Below, in pieces: positions 37,241 to 49,673 of a stretch of DNA of 64,000 bases. Source of the stretch: Heliocidaris tuberculata (taxonomy: Eukaryota; Echinodermata; Echinoidea; Camarodonta; Echinometridae); assembly GCA_025618425.1 (NCBI GenBank), contig CM046833.1:35360967-35424966 (forward strand), written 5' to 3'. Within the stretch, counting starts at the first letter, position 1; the number at the start of each line of letters is the position of its first letter. Position numbers and translations under genes: made by a program. The notes beneath the pieces were generated by a model that saw only the letters and a program-made list of their open reading frames with translations, ran no database searches and was not told where the DNA came from.

Positions 37241-37632
37241 ACATATCACGTCTAAGATCGAAACCTATCCATCCAATGAACCAATCAAACGAACAATACA
37301 CAAAATAAAAATTGTCCACCATCCTCAATTTTTTTTGTTTGTAAAATAGTCAATCTCTTTCACTCGAATTCGAAAGGGTCTTACTTCAAAGTATATTAGC
37401 ATTATAAACAAAAGTATGCCAAAGTGTTCTACTGTTTCTTTAGAGAGAGAGAGAGAAAAAAAATGTTTAAGAAGAGGAATGGCGCATGACAAAAACAGAC
37501 TATGGTGTGTGTTTACTCTGCTTTAAATTGTTTAAGTTTACTCTCTTCTAATTCCCCTGCAGATGAAGTTACCTATTTTAAAAATATTGTTGATAATCTT
37601 TGTAAATAATTCTAACATCGCTCTTTGAATCC

Positions 37633-37633
37633 A

Positions 37634-37664
<31 letters not shown>

Positions 37665-37676
37665 CCTTCTCTCTTT
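37633..37676. repeat. (CT)n microsatellite
   Basis: C run followed by CT dinucleotides. Confidence 0.9.
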
Positions 37677-39642
37677 TTGTCTTGCATGTATGTTCTTCTT
37701 TCTGCCTGTTCATATCTATCTGTTCACATGTCTGACTGCATTTCTTTTTCTATCGATCTATCTCTGTCACGCTCCTATATTCTCTCTCTCTCTCTTTCCT
37801 TCTTTTCCCTGAATTCCTATTTTCGTGTACAAGAATCAAAGCACGCGTTCGCGGGCCGAATGCAATAAAGCATTGTTTGCTGTTCGGTTTTAGTGGATGC
37901 TACGGGAGCAGAAATTGAAATGGGTGCGTCATTTTATCATTTCAGTCACCTTACCACCCTCTACAAGAAAGAATTAACCCTTTGGATGCAGCTGCATGCC
38001 TTGACATTGTAAATAGTTAAACGATGTTATACAGGATTCAACAGAGACACAGTGTTTTCGATATGACATCGGGTAACGCTTATCTGATATCAAAATATGA
38101 TGATAGTGACGACTGAATAGCAACAGTTATTTTGTAGTCAGCTTGTATACTTGTAATAATCTCCTTTTCTTCCCTTCGTCCAGTCGTCGTAATAAAATAT
38201 CCTGATTATTTTAGAGATGAAGCTGGCAATGTTCATAATTCACCAGAATGTTTGTTATAAAAATTACGCACAAATATCCCATTCATTTTGTGTAAATCTT
38301 TAATTTTCGATTAGAATGTCTTGTTTACCAGATTCCCAAAGTGGAAATAACTTTCAAGGCATCAACACCATGAGCGTATCATTACTATACTTGTAATACA
38401 ATACCAAAGATATATTTCTTGACAAAGCTTGTGCTTTAGCAAATCACAAATCTAAAGAGAAAGTGAAAACGCATCTTAACAATGTTCTATTGGTTTATTG
38501 CCTGACATTTTTATTAAGATAAACAACACAAACGGCACGCAAGCACATGATAATAAGGGGATAAAATCAGTACAGAGAATATAAATCATCTGTTCGCGTT
38601 TGTTAATAAAAATGGCGAGTCGTAGTAATCTGTCACAAACAACCGCGCTTTTTCTTGCTCTTTATTTTGAGTGATATATGAAACATTGTTTATTTCTCTT
38701 TCTAATAATAACCACATTATTGGCAGATCATATCGAATTCTTTTACTTCGTACCGATACCTAAATGGAAATTTCAAGTTAACAATGAATACACCGAACCG
38801 AATTGTAATAATAACGGCATTAGCGGACATTATCACTTCGCTGGTGTTTTTTTTCTCTTGCGTGACCTCAAAATGGACAGGAAAAGTGCATTTACACCAT
38901 CGGAGCAAAATTGTTCTAAATTGAATAAAAGTACGGAGATTTCGAAGTACTTTGCATCATAATGAGGCCTAATTTAGGTTCCCGAGCCGCGCGACATTGA
39001 AAGATGATTATGAATATGCGTATTTCAATTATTGCATTTAGATGTGGCCATGCTTTACCGTCTGATTTAAGCCGTTATTTCTTTCACCATGTTCACCATA
39101 CATGCCATTTTGTTTTTCACTAGACGCCCCCTTTTTATAATAGTGATATTCATTTCTAAAGTATGTTATTTTTATATGAATAAATATGGTCAAAAATGTT
39201 TTTGAAAGAGATGAAACACTAGCGTGCTATACCATGTTCTCTCTCCCTCCCTCCTCTTTACATCTCTCTGTCGCTCTTTGCTGACTAATTACAAACTAAC
39301 AAAAATAATCTAAACTTAATCATTTCCATATCAAAAATATCATCAAATAGAACCCCCAAAAAAGAGCAAATTAGCCACCTGCAGAAAAAAGTGGTTTTGT
39401 GTATATTTCTTTGACACAAAATTTACAAAGCAGAATTTCTTTTTTTACAAACAAAATAATTAGACATGCAGCATGCAGTTTCTTATTCTGCGGTAATTTT
39501 AGTGATGTTATCTTACTCATTTTATTTCAATATTTATTTCAGTCCCAATCTCTGTTTTTTGAGCATTATAATTATCATTATCACCTGTATTATGACAATG
39601 TTTTCCAGTTGCTGCAAGAAAAACAGTTTTTATTATTTCAGT

Positions 39643-39669
39643 TCTCTCTCTCTCTCTCTCTCTCTCTTT
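39643..39669. repeat. (CT)n microsatellite
   Basis: Short CT array in a wider pyrimidine-rich stretch. Confidence 0.88.
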
Positions 39670-40879
39670 CCTTTCTTCTATGCTATTCCAGTTGTTGTTG
39701 TTTTTTGCTTGTTTGTTTTTTAACACAATGTACATTTGGTGTCTACTTCTATTTCTCCTTCATTTCCCTGATTTTGTTTCCATCTCATCCTCTCTCCCTC
39801 CGGTTTTCTCTATCTTATTCTCCGTTTTTTGTTTTCTTTTAAACTCTCCCTACCTCTATTCCTCTTTTGCGCTTTCGCCAAGCCCCCTTTCCCTTTCTCC
39901 TGTTATATATCTTATTTTCTCTTTCTAGCTCTGTATATCTCTTTCTTGATGCATTGTAATGATAAGAAATCGTTCTCTCTCTTTTTTTTTTCTTGACCAT
40001 GCATGGAGCCTGAGGAGCTCGTGCGACGATGTTTGGTTACGGAAACCCGGAAATGTCGCTCTCTTTTCTCTTTTCCTGCGCAGGCAATATACCCAAAGCT
40101 ACATGGCAACTTCTCTCTCTCTTCCCCCATTATACCATCAAATCGAGCCATGGTGATATTAAAAACATCCCCACGAGATTTATCTTTTCTTTGGTGGGCA
40201 TCCTTGTCGTATTTACTTAAGTCCATTCTCGATCTTTTCTCATCCAAACTACCCTTTCCCCGTTGATTGGAACTATTTCTCTCGTATTGGCGAGGACATT
40301 TTTTTATATATATTTTGTTCCTCGTCCGAAAATGGCAAGACAAACCTTCAATTTCTTGTCATTTATGTGTCAGTAGTGATAGTGTTACACACATCCCCAT
40401 TCCGTTTATTACTACATGTACTACGCCTCGTCAATAGTAATTACCTCTCCGGTCCAATGTCCGATACAAATATGCATCCCTAATAGAAATCTAAGCCCAC
40501 ATTTTAAAGCAACATAACGTTACATCCACTGTTGCTGATTAGACATTATCATTTTCCTCTCGTCATTCTTGCCACTGTCTTGAAATCATTTACTTAATGA
40601 CTCCGGGCTAGAAAACGCCAACCGCAATATGTATAAGATCTCTTGTGTTTTCTTAACGAATCTCCGCGTTTGTCTTCTTCTGATTTGGAGTTCTTTAGGG
40701 GGTATTCGATGGGCGACCCACCACCGTACACGCCACCGCACCCGCGGGCGAAATTAGTCGGCTCCGCGAGATGCCCTTCGCGCGAAGCTATATTGGCATG
40801 TCAGCTCGCTCTAAGAATCATCTTGGCCAAACTAAGGAGGATGAAAAATCACTTTCGCTCTCTTTGCCTTCCAATCTCT

Positions 40880-41190
40880 TTCTCTCTCTCTCACACTCTC
40901 TCTCTCTCTCTGTTTATATCTATATCTCTCTCTTACTCTCTTTTACTCTCTCTCTCTCTCTTTCTTCCTCTCTTTGTGTCTTTCTCCCCTAGCTTTTCCT
41001 TTCTCTTTCTTACTCTTCCTATCGACATGATCTATCTGCTTTTATTTGTCTTTCTCTCCGTTTATATATCTCTCCCTCTTTCTTCCTCTCTCTCTCCCTC
41101 TCTCCCTCTTTCCTCTCTCCTCTTTTGCCCCTTTCATCTGTTACTATTTCTCTCTTCACATTTCTCTACCTTCATCTTTGCCTGTCTCTC
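40880..41190. repeat. Long interrupted CT-rich tract
   Basis: About 300 bp in which most bases are pyrimidines, with CT, TCTTTC and CCCTCT units. Frames through it are Ser/Leu/Phe-rich and not credible as proteins. Confidence 0.85.
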
Positions 41191-42236
41191 TGTCTCTCCT
41201 ACATCCTCCTCCCCTCTCTTGCTCTCACCCATCTCACTCAAGACATGACTGAAAGAGAGAACGGGAATCACTTAGCTTCCAGGCAATTGTCTTGCGTGTG
41301 TAAGCCCTCAACAAGTTGAATTAAATCTCCTCTAATTGCATATATAGAGCCTTCTTTTTTTTCTCCCCCTCCCACTGCTTCCAGCGCTGCGTTTACTTAT
41401 GAAAAGATAACAAAAATCGCATGTCAAATGCTCCTCGCATTACACGGGAGTTCATTTCTCCATCTCTTCACAAAATCTCGTGCCAACGAAAAAAAAGAAG
41501 AAGAGAGATTCCTGCGACGCGCCAACGCAGATTTCACATAGGCATTATCTCGTCGCACTAGCAACATCATGAAATTATTTTTTTTTCCCTCCAAATTTCC
41601 TCACCAAAAACAAAACTGTATCACAGACAGATGCTACTATCTCCTAATCAGGCGGACATTGCAATTAGACGTGCGAAGAATCACTTTATACATTACAGGC
41701 TTGAAGCGTTGCTATGGAAACATCTGTATACATAGCGTTGTGATGCGCAGTTTGGAGTTGGATTGGATGTTGAAGTGCTTAATGCGCCGATTTTGTCGGG
41801 GGCACGCGAGTTGCAAAAACACGAATATCCATATTCACCTGCTATTGTTGGGGGGTTGAAGAGAAATCTAATTTATAGCCTGACCCCTAAGCCACTGGTA
41901 ATATCTAACTGTGATTGACATAGGTGATAAAAAGGACAGGAAAGAGCGATGATTTATCGACTTGTTAAAGCTCACCTTTCTCGAATGTAGGTGACTATTA
42001 GCACAATAATACCCTGGTCTTTTAATGAAATCATATTTATATAAATTTTATGATGAAGACACAGTCTTAATATCATATTTCACTATTACACTCATGAGAG
42101 AGAACTAAACTCATTATTGTACAAGTAGATAAGATATACAAAGTATGTTATGATGGTATAACTAAACACATAAGGGTTTGACGATAAGAGCTACATCTGA
42201 TCTGATTTAGAAATCAGGAAAAATGTGGAGGAGTGG

Positions 42237-42248
42237 TGACGTCACGTG
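42237..42248. promoter_or_regulatory. CRE-like palindrome fused to an E-box
   Basis: TGACGTCA (42237-42244) overlaps CACGTG (42243-42248). The first is the full CREB/ATF palindrome, the second the canonical bHLH E-box. They lie about 1.15 kb upstream of the candidate internal first exon. Confidence 0.3.
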
Positions 42249-42396
42249 CTCATGAAGAATAACACAGACTGATGATATTGATAATGGTGGATGACAGAGG
42301 GGACGGGGAAAAAACACTTTTCTGCACTTGGTGACGGTCTAGCGTTAAAAAAGGAGAATAAAGAGGAGAAAATTAATCTACCACAAACCACAACAT

Positions 42397-42459
<63 letters not shown>

Positions 42460-42470
42460 TCTCTTACTCT
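42397..42470. repeat. Poly(C) followed by (CT)n
   Basis: About 11 C residues then CT dinucleotides with late CCCTCT variants. Confidence 0.92.
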
Positions 42471-42539
42471 CTCTTTCCCCTCGTTCTTGAGTAGAGATTT
42501 TTGGCACGAGCCTGCGATTTGCATAACAAAAGAGAGCTA

Positions 42540-43388
42540 AACCCTTCCATAAACGAGAAGTCTATTTTTACGGACGCGTGCGCGCTCACCCGGGGACGTG
42601 AATGGCTAATTACACCATCGTATACCGTTCCGTCGAAAGAGCAAGAAAACGTTACGGGTTAGACGGGAGAAATGCGCGCTTTTATTGGTTCATCTCGAGC
42701 TGTGATTGGTCGAATCTCCTCATCAAAATTCATTCTCATTTCGTCCCCCAACTTTCCCCTCCTACCTTTCTTTATTTCATTTTGGGAGGGTAAAAAAAAA
42801 AAATAACCATCTAGGGTGAAGGACTAATAGAAAGTTGAATGAAAGATGAAGGCATTTTTGAGGATGTAAACAGAGTTAAGTTTGACACGGTTAATACCAG
42901 ACGTAGAGAAGCATCTCGGGCTTGTAGTTATCTTTTGGATTAGGAGGGCTACTGGGATACTGGGAGAGAAAGAGAGAGGAAAGTGGAGAAAGGTGGTCGC
43001 AGAGAGTCCGTGAGAGACAGAGAGAGAAGTGAGGAGAGAAGCGTAATACGTGCGTGTTGTGAATGAAGTTTGATTCATCTACGCGTTCATTCACCGGTTC
43101 GAGTCGCTCATTTCTTAAAACTTCCTCTCCCCACATCCTCCGGATTTTGAGTTAACGAGGCAACGAGTAGAGATGTCAAGCACTCGTAGCAGATAGCTAG
43201 GCCTCCCTCATCATCAGACGACGACTAGCCGAATCATCTCGCCAGTCTGAATAATTAGCCTCCGCCAACCACTGATTTACTACTCTTCCGGAGTTACTTT
43301 TCTAACGTTGTATTATCGGCCTTCATCCGCTTAATCAACGCGCGGTATTTTTGTAGAGTTCGAGCTCCATCAGCGCACAGATTTCATC
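42540..43388 (+). promoter_or_regulatory. erg: CpG-rich block, candidate internal promoter
   Basis: GC content and CpG density rise here relative to the intron, with CG-rich stretches near 42575-42600 and 43075-43190. A TATTTTTG sequence (43346-43353) sits about 25-30 bases before a possible start region around 43375-43380, followed at once by an ATG-bearing mini-exon. A purine-rich tract lies at about 42960-43035. It is about 1.8 kb upstream of the fifth ERG exon, so a transcript from here would lack the PNT domain. Promoter activity is inference from composition and position. Confidence 0.3.
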
Positions 43389-43401
43389 ATGTTTTTAACT
43401 G
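43389..43401 (+). CDS. erg: Candidate alternative first coding exon (MFLT plus one base)
   Basis: An ATG opens the short frame ATG TTT TTA ACT G and is followed directly by a strong donor, GTATGT. The exon would end in phase 1, exactly the phase needed to join the exon at 45144 and give MFLT-EPSCDS. Vertebrate ERG and FLI1 have several promoters and isoforms with different N termini (established). The sequence shows only the ATG, phase and donor; such a short match can arise by chance, and the region before the ATG is not proven to be transcribed. Confidence 0.3.
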
Positions 43402-45143
43402 GTATGTATCTCTTCTCTATCTATTTTTACCTCCTTTTTCTCTCTATTCTAGCTCCTTTTCCAGTGCCTCCTTTTTTCTGGCAAATGCCATCGCAAATCA
43501 AAGCCACTGAACATAATTTTCTGCTCAGGAAAAATAGGGTATTTGTGAGTTTCCTCCAGCAAATTGGTTTGGTTATTCACCTCTTCCTTTTTTTGCGGGG
43601 AGGGTAATTTCCGTGATTGGGGGCCCCACCGTTTATCGCCGTTTCCTGCCGGAGCTCATTCCCGGGGACTCCTCGGTGTAGGGCCGGAGAAGAGCAGAGC
43701 TCAGCGGAAGGAAGGAAGGAAATCGAGCAACTTCTTCATGACGAACTCAAGTGCTCGTCCCTTAGTCCCGTGTACAGTAATAATTATGCCATCCCCCTGC
43801 ATCTCTTTTTTGCCTCCTCTCTCACTATCCTCCAAATCAACAGACGACATCTCCGTGGTCAAAGCCACTTGTTATTTTTCAGTTGCTTTCTTGGATTCTG
43901 ATGCTGGACCATCTATCTCTGGGGCAGTGCCAATCGCTCTGGAATGTTTATCTCGTCATTTGGTAGTGCGTTTATCCGTACTGGAATTTGGCGTGAAATT
44001 CGGCAAATCTCAGGTCTTCTGTAAAGTGGAGATAGTTATGTAATTCCCTCGAATTATTGCTTAAGTTTCCATGAAGCCAACAATCGACTTATGAGTGTAT
44101 TTAATCATCTTGGATCATTTTTGCCACTTTATCTTCTGCATGGCTGTGTAAATAGTTATGGTAAAGACGTTTTTTTAAACAACAAAAATGTTGCTACTGC
44201 GGCAAAGTAACAGAATAATCTTGATATAGTGATATCTTAGTAAAATGTCTTCCTTCACCTTCGTAACCTGTTACCGTTGCTATTGGTTTTCTTATCACGA
44301 TTATTCGAATGTTTTGATCATTCTGTAATGATCAGTGAAGTATAAGTACAGATTGGTTTACCGGCTTGGAAATAGAAATCATATCACGTTTGAAACCTTC
44401 CACTGTGAAATAAAATCGGGAAGAAAAGGATAAGGAAAATGAAGTTAACGGCGTAGAAATGTCAATTATTCTGTAACCACAAACTGAAATGTAAACATAT
44501 AAAGTGTTATACAACTTCAGATGTTGTGAAAAATGTCTCTATTGTCAATTCAAAGGTTTTGTTTGCGTGAGAAATTTGTATTCATCTACCAAGCTTTCCA
44601 CATCCCAGAACGAAATAATCTGAAAAAAAAGACATAAAGGCTCGAAAATAGTTTTATGCTATTTATTGTATGTGTGTGCACTATCCTGGTGCTAATTGTC
44701 AACGTCAATAATTGTCAGTGCACTCCCGATAGGATATATGATTTCATTAAATTAAGAAAATGTCCACATTTGAATATTTTGCCTAATTTCTAAAAAGCGT
44801 CATTTAGCGGATTCCTCATTTTTGGTATGGATTTTTTTTTCTCCATAATATTGCAGCATTTTGCATAATTACCAAAACTGTCGAAGTTTACAGTTTGATA
44901 GATAATATTTATATCTCCTTTGTGTGTGTATTATGTTGGAGCATCTTTTAATTGCACACATTATCTACTTTTAAAAATTGTAAATAATAAGTGGCAAGTG
45001 CATTTCTATTATTAAGTGTCTGCCACATTAATTTGATCCAGACAAACATGAAATACTATCCCCGCTCACTTGCAAACTTGAATTCCTTTCGTAACCATGG
45101 TAACAAGATGTGGTATATATTTGTTGTCTTTCTTAAAATCCAG

Positions 45144-45218
45144 AACCCTCTTGTGATAGCCTGGTGAGGGGAAGACCAAACGCTTGGCCCACCACCGTAC
45201 CTTCTGCTGTCTCCAAGG
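45144..45218 (+). CDS. erg: ERG-family linker exon 4 (ends at the SK junction)
   Basis: A 75-nt phase 1-1 exon after a TTAAAATCCAG acceptor and before a strong GTAAGT donor. Joined to the preceding exon it reads EPSCDSLVRGRPNAWPTTVP and then SAVSK. In vertebrate ERG the corresponding part is YEPPRRSAWTGHGHPTPQSK: the EP, the R...AW and the terminal SK line up at the same spacing. Conservation is modest, as expected for the linker, but splice sites, phase and order support it. It follows the 30-kb intron and precedes a 10.2-kb intron. Confidence 0.85.
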
Positions 45219-45482
45219 GTAAGTCACCACACCCCTCGGATAACTCTCTGCTACCCCTCTTGTACCTCTTCTGATACCCATATTAGCTTACTCTTGTACC
45301 CCTGATTGCTGCTGCAAATGTCAAGCTTCTGACTGCTTAGTAAAGACACTGTTGAAAAGTTGCAATGTTGATTTAAAAAAGGACAGTCTGATTATTTGAA
45401 CTTTTTTATATATTTTAGTAATTTTCTAAAGATAATTTTTCCCAGGTATGAATTGTATTTGTCAAAAGTTATAACAAGCACC

Positions 45483-45515
45483 AAAAAAAAAAAAAAAAAA
45501 GAAAAGAAAAAAAAA
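45483..45515. repeat. Poly(A) tract
   Basis: A run of about 33 bases, nearly all A with two G interruptions, lying 265 bp downstream of a coding exon. Confidence 0.9.
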
Positions 45516-46399
45516 CCCGAACACATATAATCGAAGAGAATATAAGTTTTAGAACGAAAGAGGATTGGGTTAAATATGTATTCACCATCCTATCTGTTTA
45601 TCTATTTGATATATTCAAATGTAGAATCTGAAAACGAGAAGCTTGACGTTTACCGAAAACTAGTACGAAAGTTTGTTTATTTAAGTTTCTTTTCATGTAA
45701 CGACATGAATAAGATTAGATTATTAAATTGTTTTAAAAATGTAACATCCATGGCAAAAGAAGATGGATATAAAGCACCTTTATAATTTATTTAAAAATTA
45801 TTGTATTTAATCTAATACACATGGGTTTTTGTCTTGAAAACAAAGTCTTGAATGCCTTAAAGATAATAATTTCTTTTGTGAACTTGACGCTAGTTCTAAT
45901 TCAAGTTTTGGCGAATAGGTTGTAGAACATCCGATTAAGGAACAATTCAAAATTTTACAGGGTATAATCACCAAATATTCCAGAAACCACAACTATATCT
46001 ATTTTGAAAAGACCTAACCGTTTGTCAAAAGAGCTATTAGATGTAACTAGGACAAGTGCCGATGGCGAGGAAAAAAATATTCAGTTTCAATCACAATTGA
46101 AACGGAAAATGAGATTTGCGAAGAGATCGCAAGGAGCAACAGTTTAAAGAGAGGAAAAGAAGATTTTTAATAATCAGCTCTTTTGGGGGAGCACTTGTCC
46201 GGATTCCCACGAAGATTACAGCGGGAACCACCCCACTGGCTTTCAGACGATGCACCGTACAACACCGCAGCACGCGACCTATCTTAGCGCGTTTTGTCAG
46301 CCGTGTGCTCGCGAATTCATTTAGGAGCGCTTGCATGGCAGCGCTCACTCCAGCTCAGGTGCATGCGGCGTCCATGCCACTGTGGGAATCGTAGATGGA

Positions 46400-46419
46400 G
46401 AGAGAGAAAGAGCGGGGAA

Positions 46420-46456
<37 letters not shown>
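46400..46456. repeat. (GA)n tract
   Basis: GA-rich run with a perfect core near 46425-46456. Confidence 0.9.
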
Positions 46457-46458
<2 letters not shown>

Positions 46459-48236
46459 GTGATCGTATTTGCAAATAAATTCTTAATTAAAGACTTATAT
46501 TCCAACTTTTCGAGTTGAATATAAACATTTTCTCCCGCCAAATTACAAGTCTACATCGAGACTTCTTCTCAATCCAGAAATGATGCATATTAACTGTTTT
46601 CTCTTTCTCTTTCTAAAGAAAAAAATAATATTCAAGAAGCCCTGCTAAAGGTATCATAAATATCCTCTCACTGAGATTTCGCTGTAACCAATTACTGTCA
46701 TTTCTATCTCGTGATCATGGTGTAATTGTGTGCCGAGCAATAAGCTCGCTGAGATAAGCAAACACCGTTTTCCCAGTTAATTTTGTCCCCTTTTTATAGG
46801 CGACCCGAGAAAATCCGATCTGTATCTCATTTGTCATCTAAGCGACAAGCAACCAGTCTTAATTTAATACTGAACGAATATCTTGGTATCTATGGACAGT
46901 ACTACATGATAATGGCTCCTTATTTTTTGCTCAAGTGAAGATGAAATCTCTACCTGAAAGAGAGGAAAGAAGCTTAGGACTTGGAAAAGAAAATGTATTC
47001 ATTTAAATATTTTTTTATAGCTTGGTTTGCATGTTTATATTACATAAATATTTATGTATTTGCCTGTTCTATATTTTTGAATATACAATTTTAAAATTCT
47101 AAAAATGCATAACTACACAAAATTGAATTAAAGATTTGACCAGGCTATTAAGGTATTCACGTAGCTTAACTGTGTGTTAATACACTTCCTGGTTATAAAA
47201 AAACAAAACAAAAATAAATATATCAAGAATACTATTATGAATGATGATAAAACATATCACATGCTGATCTTATTTCCATGTTATGATACCTTATCGTGGT
47301 AAAAAAATAAACGTTTATGAAAATTCATAACCATCTAATTGCAAATGAAAACCCTTTCATATTTATTCACGCCCTTGATTATTATCTCTTGATCGGTGAT
47401 TAACGAAGTCACCTATATCATATCCATTTAATATCTTTTACCACAACTGCGGGTGTATTTCTAAATTTGGCATTCTTGAAAATGAATGAAACACGTTCCC
47501 GCCAGCATAAAAACACGCCACGGTCCAGGGTATCAATTGAAACACTACTTTCTCTTCCATAGGCGGTACTTCTATTGCTCGATTCAATATGACAGTGATA
47601 ACATAACCCATACATTTTTCCCATCATCCCCATCAGAATATTTTGATTTTGCAATGTCTAGCTCAGGATAAGGACATCGACGACCGTTTGGGCCATGTTA
47701 GTCGTACTTCCCACGAGGATTTGAGGCCTCGATTATTTTCATTAGCTCCAGATCAATATGGCATTGATGGAATTAATGTATGTATTATTCCCCAAACGCA
47801 CTCCGTCCAATGTCAAATGTAGATAGATGATACGCTGTAATTACCTCGACACTCATGACATTTTGACGGTAGGTAAGGAAACAAAATGGCGGACTACTCG
47901 ATCGAGCTTCAACACGACTCGTATACTTGGTATTACACTGTAATAACGTGCCTTTATTTTTTTTTAATTAAAATTATATTTTCTACCAAACTTTAGTTTT
48001 GCTCCCTTTTTTTTTCATTTTATCGTGAATGTCTTAGAATATGACATTTAAACAAAAATCAAAGAGAGTATAACGATTATGCATAATGTTCTTGCCCAAA
48101 AGACTCTTTACGAATAACGAATAACAAACATGTATCTACGTGTACAATGATTACCATCTTTTATGAAGATACTGCTTATTTTTCTTTTCTTTTTTTTCCT
48201 CTCTTCCTATCCACTACCCAGCCCACTTTTCTCTCC

Positions 48237-48263
48237 TCTCTGTCTCTCTGTCTCTCTCTCTCT

Positions 48264-48302
<39 letters not shown>
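48237..48302. repeat. (CT)n tract
   Basis: CT dinucleotides with a few GT interruptions. Confidence 0.9.
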
Positions 48303-48305
<3 letters not shown>

Positions 48306-48764
48306 GTATTTCTCTATCCATTCTCTCTTTCCATGTCGAACCCCTCAAGTAACATCATTGTCGCCTATTGACATCCATTCACAATCGATTATGGGGTGAA
48401 TATGACCCAATTCAAATTTCTAACGATCTCATCCTTACACACTGTTGAGTAACGTTAATAGTTCTTGACAATGCCTGAGTCATTCCAAATGATGTCTGTA
48501 CGATTTCGATCCATGCTCTTTATTCCATAACAATGGATTTGTATAATATTATGCTCTGCGGCCAATTCAAGATTTTGTAGGCCTATTGCTTTGATTTCAG
48601 ACATTGTCAGATAACAACAGCGTTTTGTTGGTAACGCAGAAATTGAATAAAAAGATTCAAAGAGAAGAGACTACAGTAATTTGTAATGATTGCAACATTT
48701 GTAGTATCCCTCTTATTTTGACTCCTCTATCTGCATTCTAGTCCATACCACCATTTAAAAAATG

Positions 48765-48806
48765 TTATATATATATATATATATATTGTTGGGAATGTTC
48801 CTCGAA

Positions 48807-48884
<78 letters not shown>

Positions 48885-48886
48885 TC

Positions 48887-48918
<32 letters not shown>

Positions 48919-48957
48919 TATATGAGAGAGAGAGAGAAAGAAAGAAAGAGAGAGAGT
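48765..48957. repeat. Compound (AT)n / (GT)n / (GA)n repeat
   Basis: AT array 48765-48786, a unique 23-base interruption, a second and longer AT array 48810-48881, GT dinucleotides 48887-48921 and a GA/GAAA tract to 48957. The long AT arrays can extrude cruciforms and are prone to breakage and length change. Confidence 0.93.
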
Positions 48958-49587
48958 AAAACATTATCAAATCCATCACCAATTTAGCCATCATCAACAT
49001 CATCGTCACCATCTAATTCCTTGTTCTCTCCGCCTTCTTATTCAAGTGAAAGTGCCCTACTGAAAATCATGATAACGGCATGATCTCTTTACGACCCGTA
49101 CCTTTATACACCACTACCACACATCAAACCATCATCATCTCCTTCATAATCTCTTCTCTCCATCTCCGATCACCATCTTCACTCACAATCTCCATGTCAT
49201 CCATGTCAACCTTCTCTCTTCTCCGCCGACAACTGCGTTTGTCACGGGATAGCCCTCTCTGGCTCAAGTTGGCAAAATATTATCTTAGCAAATGGCCGTG
49301 TTTAGCATCTTGCGAGGGCTCCCCCGTGCACAATCTTCCTGACTCGAGAGATAATATGCCTAGAATTGTGACTACTCTCCTCCTCATTTGCATTCCTCTT
49401 GTGAATCATATCACTTAATGTTTTATTCACATCAATCTCGAACCCGTCTTTAACTTCATCCCCTATGCATGCTAAGCTGTCGGAGCATACATGTACCAAT
49501 GTCGCGCTAATTGAATCCAAATAGGGTAAGTTCTATGTTATGCATCCATTGCGTAATAACGGAGGCATAATAGCATCTCACTATACC

Positions 49588-49673
49588 GCCCCCCCCCCTT
49601 TCTCTCTCTCTTTCTACCCCCCCCCCCCTCTCTCTCTCTCTCTCTCTGTCTCTGTCTCTGTCTCTGTCTCTTT
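49588..49673. repeat. Two poly(C)-(CT)n units
   Basis: C run, CT repeats, a second C run and CT/CTCTGT repeats in succession. Confidence 0.92.

Larger units (their letters stand above)
15069..45143 (+). other. erg: Large intron (about 30 kb)
   Basis: No further exon of the main transcript is needed here, because exons on either side join in frame and match consecutive vertebrate ERG segments. The intron is rich in microsatellites and holds a tRNA-like SINE fragment (15583-15664), a telomere-like repeat (15164-15345), a dispersed repeat near 17776-18010 and an inverted-repeat pair (26769-28074). CpG-dense, repeat-poor blocks lie at about 20090-20560, 24290-24640, 28860-29280, 33730-34180, 36180-37240 and 42540-43400; the last contains a possible alternative first exon. 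The remaining stretches are AT-rich sequence in which I recognise nothing. Confidence 0.75.

Noticed and set aside
40643..41248. 201-codon open frame
   Set aside because: The last two thirds are CT-rich low-complexity sequence. The start (near 40643-40860) is CpG-rich but has no donor in a phase that fits the ERG exons.
43564..44043. 159-codon open frame with fairly balanced composition
   Set aside because: No recognised motif, no suitable splice sites in phase, and it lies just after the candidate alternative first exon; probably chance in a GC-richer patch.
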